This document shows, piece after piece, positions 9,375-20,612 of a stretch of DNA of 64,000 nt (the stretch's first letter is position 1; each line of letters starts with the position of its first letter). A program made the position numbers and the translations under genes. This DNA is from Nephrocerus scutellatus (taxonomy: Eukaryota; Arthropoda; Insecta; Diptera; Pipunculidae): assembly GCA_947095585.1 (NCBI GenBank), contig OX352762.1:25458669-25522668 (forward strand). Reading direction: 5' to 3'. The notes beneath the pieces were generated by a model. The model worked only from the letters and a program-made list of their open reading frames with translations, was not told the origin of the DNA and did not search any database.

Positions 9375-10160
9375 ACCAAGTTGTAACCTTGGCTTGGCTT
9401 TCCTCGCTGTCGTTCCTACCGCAAAATATTAACCGAGCAGATCGTCTTCTCTCATGTGAGTTAGGTATGCTGCCAAACAGATAATACCGAGCTTAATTTT
9501 CTCCGAGATTTCACCATCGCTGCAACGCTCATAAATGCCATCATTATAGAGACTCCAGAAACATCCTTTCTAACATATGAACTCAACAATTCTCAGTAAA
9601 ACTTTTAAATCGAACAAAGCTAAGAGGTTAGAGTGCTTTTTTGCTAAGCACCCAAGTCTCGGATCCATATGCAAGTACCGGTATGACCATAATCTTTTAC
9701 ACCAGAAATTGTTAAATTTGTAAAGTCTTGGCAGACTAAAGTAGGCTTTCGTGGTTTTAAGTGTGTATTTGTGGATTCATACTGTTATCCGCTGCTACAA
9801 TTGATCCAATATAGTTAAAGGACTACTTTATATTTGCACTGCACTATCTTAACTACATATGCGAATTTAAAATCTATAAACAGATGGTATGGCAATTCTA
9901 ACCATATTTCTATTGCCTGCCTACGGCTGAAAATCTGATCAGTTGTTGATTTGCCTGGGGGAAAACCGCACTGGTATGGGCCAATAATGACTTTCGCGTA
10001 TGAGATCATCATCTCTTAAAAGGAGAGAGAAGAACATCTTATACGGGGTATTCAACAACGTAATATCTCGTTGTGTTTCTGATGTTTGGCTATATCATTA
10101 CTACTTAGACAATCAAATATTTCCGCTGTAATTTTGTCTTCTCGTGGCAATTTGATGTTA
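9375..10160 (-). mobile_element. RTE-type LINE family B, degenerate copy
   Basis: On the minus strand the RT gives GPYQCGFPPGKSTTDQIF and LFIDFKFAY, the palm region of RTE-clade reverse transcriptase (GPYQCGFRPGKST.DQI..LRQ, LFIDFKAAYD). The C-terminal conserved stretch (CACCCAAGTCTCGGATCCAT and TCATGTGAGTTAGGTATGCT on the plus strand) matches other family B copies in this window. Frameshifts throughout. Confidence 0.6.
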
Positions 10161-12799
10161 TTGAGTCTTTGTGATCCGCCTCTGTGTAAGTTTTGGTTGA
10201 AATCATTTATTGGTTAAATGTTTGATGTTTTATAATAATTTCGTAGCTTTTTGTTTTATGTTTATGACTGCATTTGGCTCATTCTTGTTTTCTGCTGTAA
10301 CGACGTAATCTGGCGGAGGTGTCTACCGACATATTTCTAGTTCCATTAGACAACGTGATTTGTCCAGTGTGCTTGCTGCTTCGGAGATCGTGGCCTAATA
10401 TTGTTTTCTTAACTCTTGCAGGGTTTCGCACTCCTCAAGCTCGAATTATTTTGCTTGGATCAGGAGCTCCTCCTTACGAAGAGTTTGCACTCAGGAAATT
10501 TTCACTTTAGATTATGTTTGTATTTTCTGCATGTTGTTTTGTTGTTTCACTGGTCTGGTTCTGATTGTTTCACAAATTATTCTTTTTTTGTATGATGATG
10601 CCACTTGTAACGATGTAATCTGACGGGGGTCGTCTCAGTTTGAATTCAGGGTTTGACTTCGTCCTGCATTTCGTTACAAGAATTGTTGCTTGGTCACGTA
10701 AAACGGTATTAAAAATTTCGCCCAGAGGTCATGAGGAGAGAATTCCAATTGAACGTGTAGAGAAGTGGGATATCGGTGGGAGTTAACATAGTTTTGCGGA
10801 TGGGACACCTCTACCAGATCTATCAACCAACTCTGAGGAATAAATCCTTCCAGTGAAGGGTAAGGTGACCTAGTACCCTCTTGCCCCACTAGCTCGCCAA
10901 TGCAATCTTGGTCAAACATATTTCGTTTTTACTTAACTGTTATTAAGTAAAAGAAAAAAAATTTATTTGTAATTAAATCAAATATGGAATTTCCAAGAAA
11001 TGGGACTGATAAGCTATGAATCCTTTGTCATTCTTTATTTTTATACAAAACTGGAAATTTTGATGTAGCGAACATTTTTTTGTAGGAAGTTTTATTTAGA
11101 GTTGCTTTACTTATTACTTTACTTTGCATTGGCCTATACCCAAGCAAAGCAACCAAGGACTAACAAGCAGCATAGAATTAAAAAAATTATGTTAAAGTTA
11201 AAAAAATAAACACTTCCATATACACCCACAATTCATCTCATTCAATCTACATTACCCAAACGCAAACACTCCAGATTATTTCCCAGCTTTAATTGGCCTC
11301 ATGAAAAGAGAGTGCTTTTTTTAGTTAATTCTTATAACGAAGTACAATGCCCACAAACACTAAAGGAGATCCACCGACAGCAGAAGACGTTTGATTTATT
11401 AAATTCATTAAAAAAAAAGTGAATTAATTACCTGTTTTACAGTTGATGTACTCCGACGCAAACGCCTTCAAAGGTAATGCTTAGTCAAAGGATGCCATTG
11501 AGAGCAGAGGAAGCAACATAAGGTTAAAGTTAGAAAACAAACGGCTGACTTATTGCAGTAATTTATATTCGGTAAAAAGATTTTATATTCGGTGCAGAAA
11601 AAAGAAAAAATTGAAAGCGGAACACTCGGGTGTTGGAGTTGGAGAGGACGATGGAGATAGTGATGGAGATAATCCTCTTTGCCATCAGGTGTATATATTT
11701 TCTTCCGGATCATCGTTTGTTGTTGTTGTTGTTTTAATTTCTATCTGCCAGATATTTCGCTTTGTAATTCATTCATTGAATACCTTATTTATGTCGACGA
11801 ATATTGAAAATGAAAGAATATAATCTTCATGGTTGCATGAATAAATGAAAAATATGAAGAGCTCAGCATTATAATTCATGTGAAGTGAAGATTTCACGTT
11901 CAAATGCACTTTGGCACACAAGGACAAAGAAAGAACAGCGGCAGCAGCATTAGCATCATCATGACGTTCGTTGTTTTATCTTTGCAAAATGTTTCCTTTG
12001 CTTCCTTAGCGTCCAAGAATTTTGTTATTTCTTTAAAATATTAAAAACAGACACAGCCAGACAGGAAGAAAATAATATCATGATGCTTGAGGGAAACGGA
12101 AGAGGACACGACTTGTGGATACTTATCTCAGTTCCACCGAGTGGTGGAGAGAAACAAAAAACCGGAAGAACTTAGGAAGCACCAGGCGTTATTCAATTTA
12201 GTAATGAAAGAATTTGGGAAATGTGCCACTATTTCAAAAAAAAATACTTCAATAGCGGTAACAATAAGACATCCTAAAAACTTTCAAAAAAGAGCCATAT
12301 CGCAAAGCAATTGCCGCAATTTTTAACTAAATCTGATATTTAATTTATAATACGTAATGTTGCAATTTTTAGTAAAACGCTTCAACGCTTAAAGTACACA
12401 AAAAGGTTGTCTTTGTCAATGAGTGTTCACCGCAAACGGCACAGTACTTGCTTGTCTCATGTTCTTTCCGCTTTGTTTCTCATTGGAGCTGCTAATAAAA
12501 AAGGAAGCACTGGTACTACCACAATATACAAAGTTTCGTCGAAGCCCACTGTCTACAGCATTTCGAAGGAAATACTTTTTTTATTATCTATCATGAAAAT
12601 CTGACTAGCCAGATCTTTCAGAAACCATCTGCGTTGATCCGTTGTCCGGAACCGTCAGTTTTGATTTCTGTAGATCATGTAAATTTTCAACCAAGAGACT
12701 TCAATCATATTGTAACAATTTATAAACATCAGTATACGAGTGCGAAATTTGAAAATTCATTATAGTGAATGATAGTGATACGAGACTTTGATGTAACGG
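10161..12799. other. Intergenic DNA without recognised genes
   Basis: Only short frames occur. A diverged direct repeat of ~25 bp (TAACGACGTAATCTGGCGG at about 10299 and TAACGATGTAATCTGACGG at about 10608) and a short inverted repeat CTTGTAACG/CGTTACAAG (about 10606 and 10671) hint at an eroded element. A GTT microsatellite lies near 11718-11734. Nothing else is supported. Confidence 0.35.
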
Positions 12800-13545
12800 T
12801 GACAGAAAGCATCTTTCAGATACTGGTTTACGCCGATATTGACATCATTAGGTCAATTGGGGCAACCGATAACAGAATGGAATCAAAGCAAAAAGCATCT
12901 TTCCTCCTAACCGTGTTCGAGAGCAAAGTCTGACGTACAATTTTTGGACCCTTATTTAAGCAATGGCCCCGTGGATAAGTGCATAGCTTTTGAGCAAGAG
13001 GTTCGTTGTACAAATCCCAGTAACTCCAAAAGTATTTTTAACGGTGTCCACCCTCACGCGAATATCTGACAAACGTGCGAAAGTAATAACTTGTAACGCG
13101 GAAAGTTTCTTAATTCGCCGTTTGGATACGGCATTAAATTGTAGGTCTCTTCCATTTGTGTGCAAAAATATACATGCACAAAACAAATAGTGGCGAGAAG
13201 CTAGGCTTTGAACCGCAATATTATTATTATCGCGCCGAATATTATTATTATTATGTAAGCAATGACGATTCAGAAGACTCTATAATGATGGGATCAATGA
13301 TGGGAGCATTACATTATTAAAATAACGAAGGTTGTTAGGCTCCCGTGAATGAATGAAGTGAATCCTACTCGGAAAGTCATTTGCAGTAGAATTTATGGAA
13401 CACGACATCAATGCAGGCAAAGCCTATGATTCTACGGATGGTGTAGGCGAGGAAGCCCAGAGTTTAGGGGTGAAAAACTGGATGACATCGGCTCAAAATC
13501 GGGCAGTGATAGCGATGGCTGTGCGGGTGGTTTTCTTTTTTGATA
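12800..13545 (+). mobile_element. RTE-type LINE family B, 3' part, interrupted by a SINE
   Basis: The left part (12810-12956) encodes remnants of the RT palm and post-RT region (ILVYADIDII, then DNRMESKQKASF). The right part (13265-13530) is the family B C-terminal region: plus-strand TCGGAAAGTCATTTGCAGTA, TGGAACACGAC and GATGACATCGGCTCA match the copies at 59540-59700 and 62250-62400. The two halves are separated by the SINE at 12966-13255 with its 9-bp duplication. Confidence 0.6.
12966..13255 (+). mobile_element. tRNA-derived SINE, copy 1
   Basis: About 290 bp similar along its length to 58086-58366: GCCCCGTGG at the 5' end, AAAAGTATTTTTAACGGTGT, GCATTAAATTGTAGGTCTCT, CTAGGCTTTGAACCGCAAT and CGCGCCGAATATTA, ending in a (TTA)n tail. 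It is flanked by a perfect 9-bp duplication TAAGCAATG (12957-12965 and 13256-13264). Its tRNA-like head is damaged: the B-box position reads TTGTACAAATC and the A-box region carries a deletion. Confidence 0.75.
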
Positions 13546-14340
13546 AAATAAAAAAATTATTATGTACGAGTATATTTGAGTTTTGTATTTCATCATTTAG
13601 TTTTAGGTAGTCCATTTTATTCAACGTTAATAAAAGAAATTAACGCCAGTTTCTAACAAAAAACAAAATCCTCTGTTGGATTGTAAGACTCTGACATGTA
13701 CATAGTCAACATATTTCTTATGTCAAATAAATGCTGTTGTTCACTCTGTAGTTGATCGCAGGGTTAGAAGGTTGTTTTAATTCGTCTTTCGTCTGCCGGC
13801 TGACAAATTTTTATAGATTATGGAACGCCCTTTGAAATAGAACGTTCTAAGTGTACAACAAGTATTTGTTTAAAGAATCTAAGAACCTTATCTTTTTTAA
13901 ATAATTAATAATAAATTATTGTTATTATGTAGTAGACCTACACGGATGAATAATATTAGCACACATTTTGATTTTTGATCGACTTCAAAATGGACGCCAG
14001 TACGCAGAAAACTGAAAAACTACGGGTAGTTTGGGAATTACAAATAAAATTATTGCTCAAAGCCAAATTTCTTTGGAAAGTACGAAAATAAGGAAAAATA
14101 CTACAAGAGAAGATGCCGCATTACAAAAGATATGGGCTAAGCAAGACAATTTTGCACAAAAATACGAGTACATTATAACTTTCTTGGGACAGCAACCACT
14201 GTTGCATATCATAAGCTGTTGCATATTATTTATGTAATATGCGGACTAAATTGGAAAATGCGTAAGCAAATAGCAAAATAACTGTTCATTTGCATCAACA
14301 GAGATTCCAAAGGTTTGCAAGTAGTGATGAAGAAAGCATA

Positions 14341-14343
<3 letters not shown>
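13546..14343. other. Intergenic DNA, nothing recognised
   Basis: AT-rich with no supported frame longer than about 70 codons and no terminal repeats that I could pair. Confidence 0.35.

Positions 14344-14379
<36 letters not shown>
14344..14379. repeat. (TA)n microsatellite
   Basis: Alternating TA of about 36 bp, directly abutting the mariner element on its right. TA dinucleotides are the target of that superfamily. Confidence 0.95.
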
Positions 14380-14381
<2 letters not shown>

Positions 14382-15300
14382 TGTCCCAATAAGCAGTTCA
14401 GATTTGACATATCGGTTATTTTGGCTCTGGCAACACTAATGTCATTCTTTCTTTGACAGAAACTCAGTATATTATTTCTAGTTGACAAAATGAGCCGCTT
14501 AACGCTTCAGCAAAAGTGGGAAATGTTGGAAATTTACTTCCACTACAAAGACAACTGGTTCGAAATCGCAAGAAAATGTCGTAGAAAATTTGGTGAAAAC
14601 ACGGGACTCACACCCAACGGTATCAAAAAGTTTGTGGATAAAGTGTGTGATACTGGCTGCCTAGTCGACAATTCAATGCGTACCCGTACTCATCGTGTTC
14701 GTTCAGCCGAAAATGTACGCCAACGGCCAAGAACATCAATTCGTCATCGTGCATCGGAAATGAACATCAGCCGGTCTTCCATGCAACGAATTCTGCGTAA
14801 AAGTCTTGGTTTGTGGCCCTATAAAGTTCAATTGCTCAACGGAATCAACTACCGCCACATGTTAACATCTTTTTTGTGGCCATATCTTGAAGATATTAGT
14901 TTGGACGACCTTTGGTTCCAGCAAAATGGTGCACCATGCCACACATCGGGCGTTACAATAGCGGAAGTGCGTCAAAAATTCGATGGCCGCATTATCAGTC
15001 GAAATGGTGATATGAATTGGCCGACAAGGAGCTGTGATTTGACGCCTTTGTATTTTAAAATTTGAAAGCCAAAATTGAAGCAACCATTGCCGAAATAGAG
15101 CCGCACACAATTCAAAATTTGCTTAGAAATTGGACCGACCGAATGGAGTACGCCAAGGCCAGCCGCGGTTTCATTTTGAATGAAATCTTTTTCCAAAAAT
15201 AACCAGGAAGATTGTACTTACAAACAAAAATTTGGAAATATATTAAGCCGTTTTTGATTTATTAAATTTTTAAATCTGAACTTCTTATTTGGACACTCTT
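14380..15300 (+). mobile_element. DD41D-type mariner/Tc1 element, inactive
   Basis: Terminal inverted repeats of about 26 bp: left GGTGTCCCAATAAGCAGTTC and right (reverse complement) GTGTCCAAATAAGAAGTTC, both continuing with AGATTT. TA-rich flanks on both sides fit TA targeting. It encloses one degraded transposase frame. Confidence 0.85.
14490..15065 (+). pseudogene. IS630-Tc1-mariner transposase (DD41D), internally deleted and catalytically dead
   Basis: The N-terminus starts MSRLTLQQKWEMLEIYF and reads as a helix-turn-helix DNA-binding region through SRSSMQRILRKSLG (about residue 110). A gap then removes the first catalytic block: YKVQLLNG joins directly to YRHMLTSFLWPYL. The second block reads WFQQNGAPCHTS, where the usual catalytic Asp (QQDGA) is Asn. 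The third reads SCDLTPLY, where Asp (LTPLDF) is Tyr. There are 41 residues between those two sites, the spacing of the DD41D group. After the stop at 15063, plus-strand sequence to about 15200 still encodes the family's C-terminal end out of frame. All three catalytic positions are lost, so it cannot transpose itself. Confidence 0.8.
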
Positions 15301-15304
15301 TATA

Positions 15305-15550
15305 TATATCAAAGTTGAGAAAATCGTGCAGCAGCTAAAGGACCTTGGTGAGCAGTTATCAGAGTCCATGATCATTACGAAGATTTAAATGACATTGCCA
15401 CCCTACTACGACTTACATGGGAGTCCACTGCAGCAAATGAAAAAATTTAAAAAACTTGACTGCAAGGCTGTCAATGGGGGAATTCATTAAAAATTCGCAA
15501 AACCACGTGAGCCACAACGTACGTGAAGCTCTAGTTGCAGGAAAATGAAA
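15305..15550 (+). pseudogene. Copia-type gag (UBN2-like) relic
   Basis: Broken plus-strand frames give VEKIVQQLKDLGEQLSESMI, ITKI, LPPYYD, WESTAANEK and LTARLSMEEFI. This follows the copia Gag pattern (V..I...L..LGE..S....I.KIL..LP..Y..F..AWEST...E..L..L..RL..EE). At least two frame changes interrupt it. No LTR, integrase or RT of a copia element is visible nearby. Confidence 0.5.
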
Positions 15551-15560
15551 ATAATCACTG

Positions 15561-15640
15561 TACGAACTGTATGTAATATGATACACATATGAAGTAACAT
15601 ACTGTATGTTATCGTTATACGGCCACCTTAACGGATACAC
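15561..15640 (+). repeat. Partial duplicate of the start of a mag-like LTR
   Basis: GAACTGTATGTAATATGATA plus the following ATATGAAGTAACAT recur at 16725-16760, where they open the LTR of the mag-like element. This copy diverges after ~36 bp and is separated from the second by the Helitron-like insertion. Confidence 0.45.
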
Positions 15641-15644
15641 CCTG

Positions 15645-16710
15645 GTATATAAAAATTAAATGCTGTTCGTTGGTAGCCGCATCACTTGAGAACGGCTGGA
15701 CCGAGTTGGTTCATTTTTATTTTCAAATGTTCGTCATAGTCCTAGTTAGGTTTATTAATATGGAAAAATTGCCCGGAAAACTGGAAAATTCGGGAAAAAC
15801 TTAAAGTACTCTTTGCCATGGAATTTTTGTATGAACTCGCGACAATAACTCACGATTCGAACGATGGATTTGCGTAATTTTTTTTTGTTCGCTGTGGTAC
15901 TGGGAAAGAAAGACAATTACAAAGAAAAGTCGAAAAATTTGGACAAACAGCAAAAATCATAATTTTGTTATGCACTTTCGATCATAATTCATAACTAACG
16001 ATAGGAACGACAAATTTGGTTCTTTTTCGTTTTATTTCGAAATTTTTAGCAAAAGAAAATTCGGGAAAATTATAAAAGAGAGTAGGAAAATTTAGAAAAC
16101 GATAAATCGGATATTGGATAATCGCAACACAAAATGATTTCTGATACCGTACTTAATTAACTCCCCACCGCGCCTTTTACTTACAAAAATGTCGTGCACC
16201 ATAAAGCATTGCAATAAACGAGATAGTGATGTTCAAGCAAACAATCAAAACAAACAAATGCTTTGGTTAGATTGGTTTGCTATGACATTGCAATCGAAAT
16301 CGAAATGTAAATAAAACACCTTGAGATTCATTGTGATTTCAAATTTACAACCCTATTATGTTTAGCGAGTCGAACGTTCGACTAAGTCACTTCGCTTATA
16401 TTTGACATAAGAATAACAATTTGTAAATTTTTGCTAATCGTCCTTTAAAAGCTAAAGTATCAATTGACTTTTTCATCAAATTTTCTTTTATTTTGTCAAA
16501 TATATGAGAGAATTAAAATTTTAATTGACTAAGTCGAACGTTCGACCAGCTAACCATAATAGGGCTGTTAATGAAATAAATCATTTGGTTTTGTCTTTTT
16601 TTCTCAATTTCACTTTTTTTTTAACATTTCAAATAGTTCTTCACAAATTCACAAAATGATCACAAACAAAATTTGTTGAAACTTGGACAGAACAACGGTT
16701 GGTCAGCTAG
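15645..16710 (+). mobile_element. Helitron-like non-autonomous element
   Basis: The left end reads TATATAAAAATTAAATGCTG, then GAACGGCTGGACCGA, close to common insect Helitron 5' ends (TATATAAAAAT...AACGGCTGAACCGA). The right end reads ACAACGGTTGGTCAGCTAG followed by T, matching the Helitron 3' CTAG/T signature. No Rep/helicase frame is present. A 220-bp MITE (16348-16567) is nested inside. Left border approximate. Confidence 0.5.
16348..16567. mobile_element. Palindrome-bearing MITE with TTA duplication
   Basis: 220 bp bounded by ~40-bp inverted repeats (CAACCCTATTATGTTTAGC and CAGCCCTATTATGGTTAGC). Each contains the perfect 14-bp palindrome GTCGAACGTTCGAC (16369-16382 and 16533-16546). It is flanked by TTA on both sides (16345-16347 and 16568-16570), the target duplication typical of PIF/Harbinger. 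No coding capacity. Confidence 0.75.
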
Positions 16711-16949
16711 TAGCATATAAACATGAACTCTATGTAATATGATAGAAATATGAAGTAACATTTAATAAAAGCAGTTGATTATAAACTCTTAGTCGGTTCT
16801 GTCGTTGTTATATTTAGTTGTTGTTCTCCACAGTTCATTATGGCGACGAGTGTTTAAAAATTGAACACACGTGTGGGAATTGGAAGTCTGATTTCCCTTT
16901 ATTTCGTGGTGCCTAAAATTGTAAAGCAAAAAAAAAAATATATTAGAAA

Positions 16950-17538
16950 TTTCGTTTATTGGGAACATTGAGCCTTTTGATCAATCAAAAAAATCGTTCA
17001 CCACACACGTGAAACGGTTCGAAAAAATCGTAAAGGTGAACGATCTTTTATTTACGTTAATAGGTGACGAAACATACGAACTATTGAAGAATTTATGTGT
17101 ACCGTCGGATCCCCTAACGCAGAGACTTATGACGCATGTCGTTGCCCTTTTAAAAATGCACTATAACCCGGAGTTGTTAGTTTTTTAGATTAAGCGTTGC
17201 GCGATCGATTTATATGTGGCATTTCAAATGAAAGCGCACAAAAAAAGCTACTTTCAGAGGACGTGCTTACGTTTGAAAAAGTAAGTCAAATAGCATTAGG
17301 AATGGAGATGGCATCGTCCGAGACAAAGTTATTGCATGGTACGTTGTTAAAAACTCCTATCGTAGAAGTGAAACAATATGCCGCCAACAAGGCAACGATC
17401 AAGAAATTATGGAAGGAGAAATGAGAGAGGTAAAAATGCATACATAAATAATAACATAAACAACTCCCTTTCACCGGTGCGGTGGTATGTTATCGCTGTG
17501 GCATAGCGCACAATGGCATATACAGTGGAGATGCTACA
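16950..17538 (+). pseudogene. mag-like gag, N-terminal and first zinc knuckle
   Basis: Frames give EPFDQSKKSFTTHVKRFEKI, DETYELLKNLC, then RDRFICGISNESAQKKLL and LTFEKVSQIALGMEMA, the capsid-like region of mag-clade Gag. Frameshifts separate these pieces. At 17488-17511 the frame CYRCGIAHN is the first CCHC knuckle. It breaks at the RTE-A insertion; the ATGCTACA at 17531-17538 is the left target duplication. Confidence 0.65.
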
Positions 17539-20500
17539 TCTTTCTTTCTTTCGTTTAATCCGCAGGGGAGCATAGGGCTACAAATGCCCGCCAACGAACT
17601 CGATTTATCGCCTGAGTGTGCAAGAGACGCCACTCTGTCCCATGTGATCTTGATTCCTCTTCTATTGCCCTTTTCCATGTCTTACTAGGACGGCCAACTC
17701 GGCAGCTTCCTTGTGGATTCCAGTCGAGCGCTAGTTTCGTAATATCGTCCGCTGGCTTTCTCAAAGTGTGGCCAATTCAGCTCCATTTTCGTCCTCTGAT
17801 GGTGATCGCGATTGCTTCCTGCTGCGTTACTCTCCACAAGTCTTGATTAGTGATAATGTCCGGCCATTTTATTGTCAGTATCCGCCTTAAGCACTTGTTC
17901 ACGAAGACTTGGAGGCGCGTCGCAATTGACTCTGTGACTTTCCATGTTTCGCAGCCATACAAGAGTACTGAGAGAACGTTAGATCTAAAGATCGTTAGCT
18001 TCAGATTCTGCGAAATTTTCGAGGAATACTAGATAAAATTTAGCATACGATAGGAGTGTCGCGCCTTGCTTACACGAGAGCATACATCCGAGTCAGCACC
18101 ACCATTTTTTGACATCCAGGTTCGGAAGTAACAAAAGTTATCGACTTCCACTATCTGGTGACCGTCAATCGAGTGATCACATGTGCCACTAGCGTTAACG
18201 CGAAGTAGTTTTGTTTTTGAGACGTTAATTTTTAAAGCCACTTTGTTAGCGTGGAATTCTAGTGAGTTTAATTTTCCATGTCACCTAGCGAATGTGATAG
18301 CAGACAGATGTCATCGGCATAGTCCAGGTATTCTAGGCGGTGAAAAACTTTCTATTTTACTAGTTACTATTTTTATCACCCAAACGATGACAATTATTGT
18401 GAAAAGCAATGATGAGAGGGTGCAACCTTGCTGGACTCCCGAGTAGAGGTTGAAAGGCGAGCCAAGATGATCTTTATGAATGACGCGGCATGTTGAGTCG
18501 CGGTACAGCTCCTTGATGATGTTGATGAGTTTTCCGGAACACCATAGCTAGACAAAATCTGCCACATCGTGTTTCAGCCTATGCTTTCAAAAGCGCGTTT
18601 AAAATCTACAAAAACCATATACAGAGGAGATCAATGATTATACGCAGGGTGTTAATTTGATCAGTACAAGAATGGTTTGGGCGAAATCCTACTTGCTCAT
18701 TTCTCAAAATTGGATCTACCGCATTCCGTAAGCGCCTAGATATTATAGAGGAGATCAATTTGTTTATGGTGTTTAGCATTGAAATTCCTTTCCAGTGTTC
18801 GCAATTGCTCAAATCACCTTCCTTGGGGAGTTTGACTATTAAACCTTCTTTTAACGACGATGGAATGGATTCAGATTCCCAGATATCTTGATATATCGCA
18901 TGCAATGTTCGCGTAGTTAACTCGACGTCGGCTTGAAGGAGTTCTGCGTAAATGTTGTCATTGCCTGCTGCTTTACCTGATTGCAGTGAACTAATTGTTG
19001 TCCTTATCTCATCCAACGGAGGAGTAGCGACGCTGATGTTAAGTAGCCTATTAGGGTGCATATGTGGGTTAATGGACGTGTCTGGCAAAGTACAATGCAA
19101 AACATTCTTAAAATGTTCTGTCCAGCGGGTTAATTGTTGTTCCTCGATAAGCATCAAAGAACCGTCTATTGCCTTAACAGGGTAGTTGATGAGGTGTTTC
19201 TTGTTGGCCGAGCTTACGAGCGAGTTGGTAGACTGTGCAGTGTTGTCTACTATCAGCGGCTTGCTGCGCTTGTGTTGCGATGTCGCTTAGCCATGCTCGT
19301 TTGTCGTTCCTATCTGATCGGCCAACTTGCCGGTCCGGATCCCTATACTTCCACGCTCATGCGCTTCGCTCGGCACCCGAGGCCACGTTTAACTCTGCTT
19401 TGATGGATTTACGTTCACGAGTTGTGTTCCATGTGCTATCTGACATCGATTCTTTTCTAGTTTTGTCCGGATAACCTAAAATGATTGAGGCTGCTTCCGT
19501 ATAAGCGTTTACTGTATTCTCCCATTTAGACTCTAGGTTTTGGGGCTGTATCGCAGAGAGTGACTGTTGTATGCGGTTTCAGATCTGGGTCTTTCAGTAC
19601 TGTTACACCTGGCTTTCTCGTTGTTTGACTCCGTGTGATTGAGTGGACCACGAGCTTCAATCGCACACTGCCAACCACAAGGCTGTGGTCGCTGTAGACG
19701 TCGGCTGCCCTTCGGGTTCTAACGTCCAGCAACGATGATCGCCATTTGCGGCTTATAGCGATTTGATCAATCTGGTTGTTGTACATGTGATCAGGAGAAA
19801 TCCAGGTGGGTCTGTGGATGTTTTTGTGGGGAAAAATTGTGCCTCAAATGATAAGGTTGCGATCAGAACATAGATCAGCAAACCTTTCTCGTTTGTCATT
19901 CATAAAACCAGGGCCATGCTTTCCCATGACATGTTCCCAATAAATGTTGTCGCTGCCTAAACTTTGAGCTAAGGTCACCTATCAAAATAACGATTTCACT
20001 CTTCCGTAGTGGATCTTATGAATTATTTAGACGCAAGTAAAACGTGTCTTTTTCTTCAGAGGTGGCTTGTTCCGTTGGCGCGTAAACTTGAACAAACACG
20101 ACCTGTCGGACAGCAGATTTAAATCTTGCAATAATAATTCTATCGGATATTGCTTGCCAGTCTTGTAACAGTCTTCTCGCAGCTTTAGAGAGTATTAATC
20201 CCAGTCCATTCGTAAGGTGTTCCCTTGCAGGCTTACCTAAAAAAATTAGAAACTCGCCGGTAGATGTTCGTTTTTCCCCTACTCCAGGCCATCTCATCTC
20301 ACTAAGACCAAGAATCTCTAGATGGTATTTACGAAATGTTTTTGTTAATTGTGCAAACGTTGTTATCTTGACGAGCGTGCGAATGTTCCAAGTTCCAAAA
20401 CGTGTCCTTGTCCGTGGCCCAAAGGTCATTGTTGATAAATTCCGACCAAGGCAAGTCCACCTCCTTATTAAGCCACGACCCAAGCTAATACAAATCGGAT

Positions 20501-20612
20501 TCGGTACCGAGTTTCTAGTGACGCGACGTGGACGCATAAGATAAGAGTTGTGATGCGAAAGGCTAAAGACATGACTGTTTATAATCGCGTCATCATCACC
20601 GTTTGTCACCAA
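17539..20612 (-). mobile_element. RTE-clade LINE family A, near full length (about 3.07 kb)
   Basis: Flanked by the 8-bp duplication ATGCTACA (17531-17538 and 20613-20620). The minus strand carries endonuclease then reverse transcriptase in one degraded frame, without RNase H or ORF1, the RTE layout. The 3' end is a short GAAA repeat (plus strand TCTTTCTTTCTTTC at 17539). A second copy lies at 29811-32176. Confidence 0.8.
17555..20612 (-). pseudogene. RTE-A endonuclease-reverse transcriptase, multiply frameshifted
   Basis: The endonuclease lies at 20612-20016 (FGTWNIRTL, EILGLSEMRW, VFVQVYAPT), continuing at 19786-19526 (NNQIDQIAISRKWRSSLLDV, YSDHSLV). The RT lies at 19157-18606 (GKAAGNDNIYAELL, HWKGISMLNTINKLIS, QVGFRPNHSCTDQI). 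The post-RT part lies at 18241-17555 (KINVSKTKLLRV, VDNFCYF, YGCETWKV, GRPSKTWKR). Its product would be target-primed reverse transcriptase. The catalytic FADD box region near 18300 is disrupted and frames change at least five times, so the copy is dead. Confidence 0.75.

Noticed and set aside
13838..13853. A second heat-shock element (AGAACGTTCT)
   Set aside because: Only two pentamers, without a TATA box or initiator at a suitable distance.
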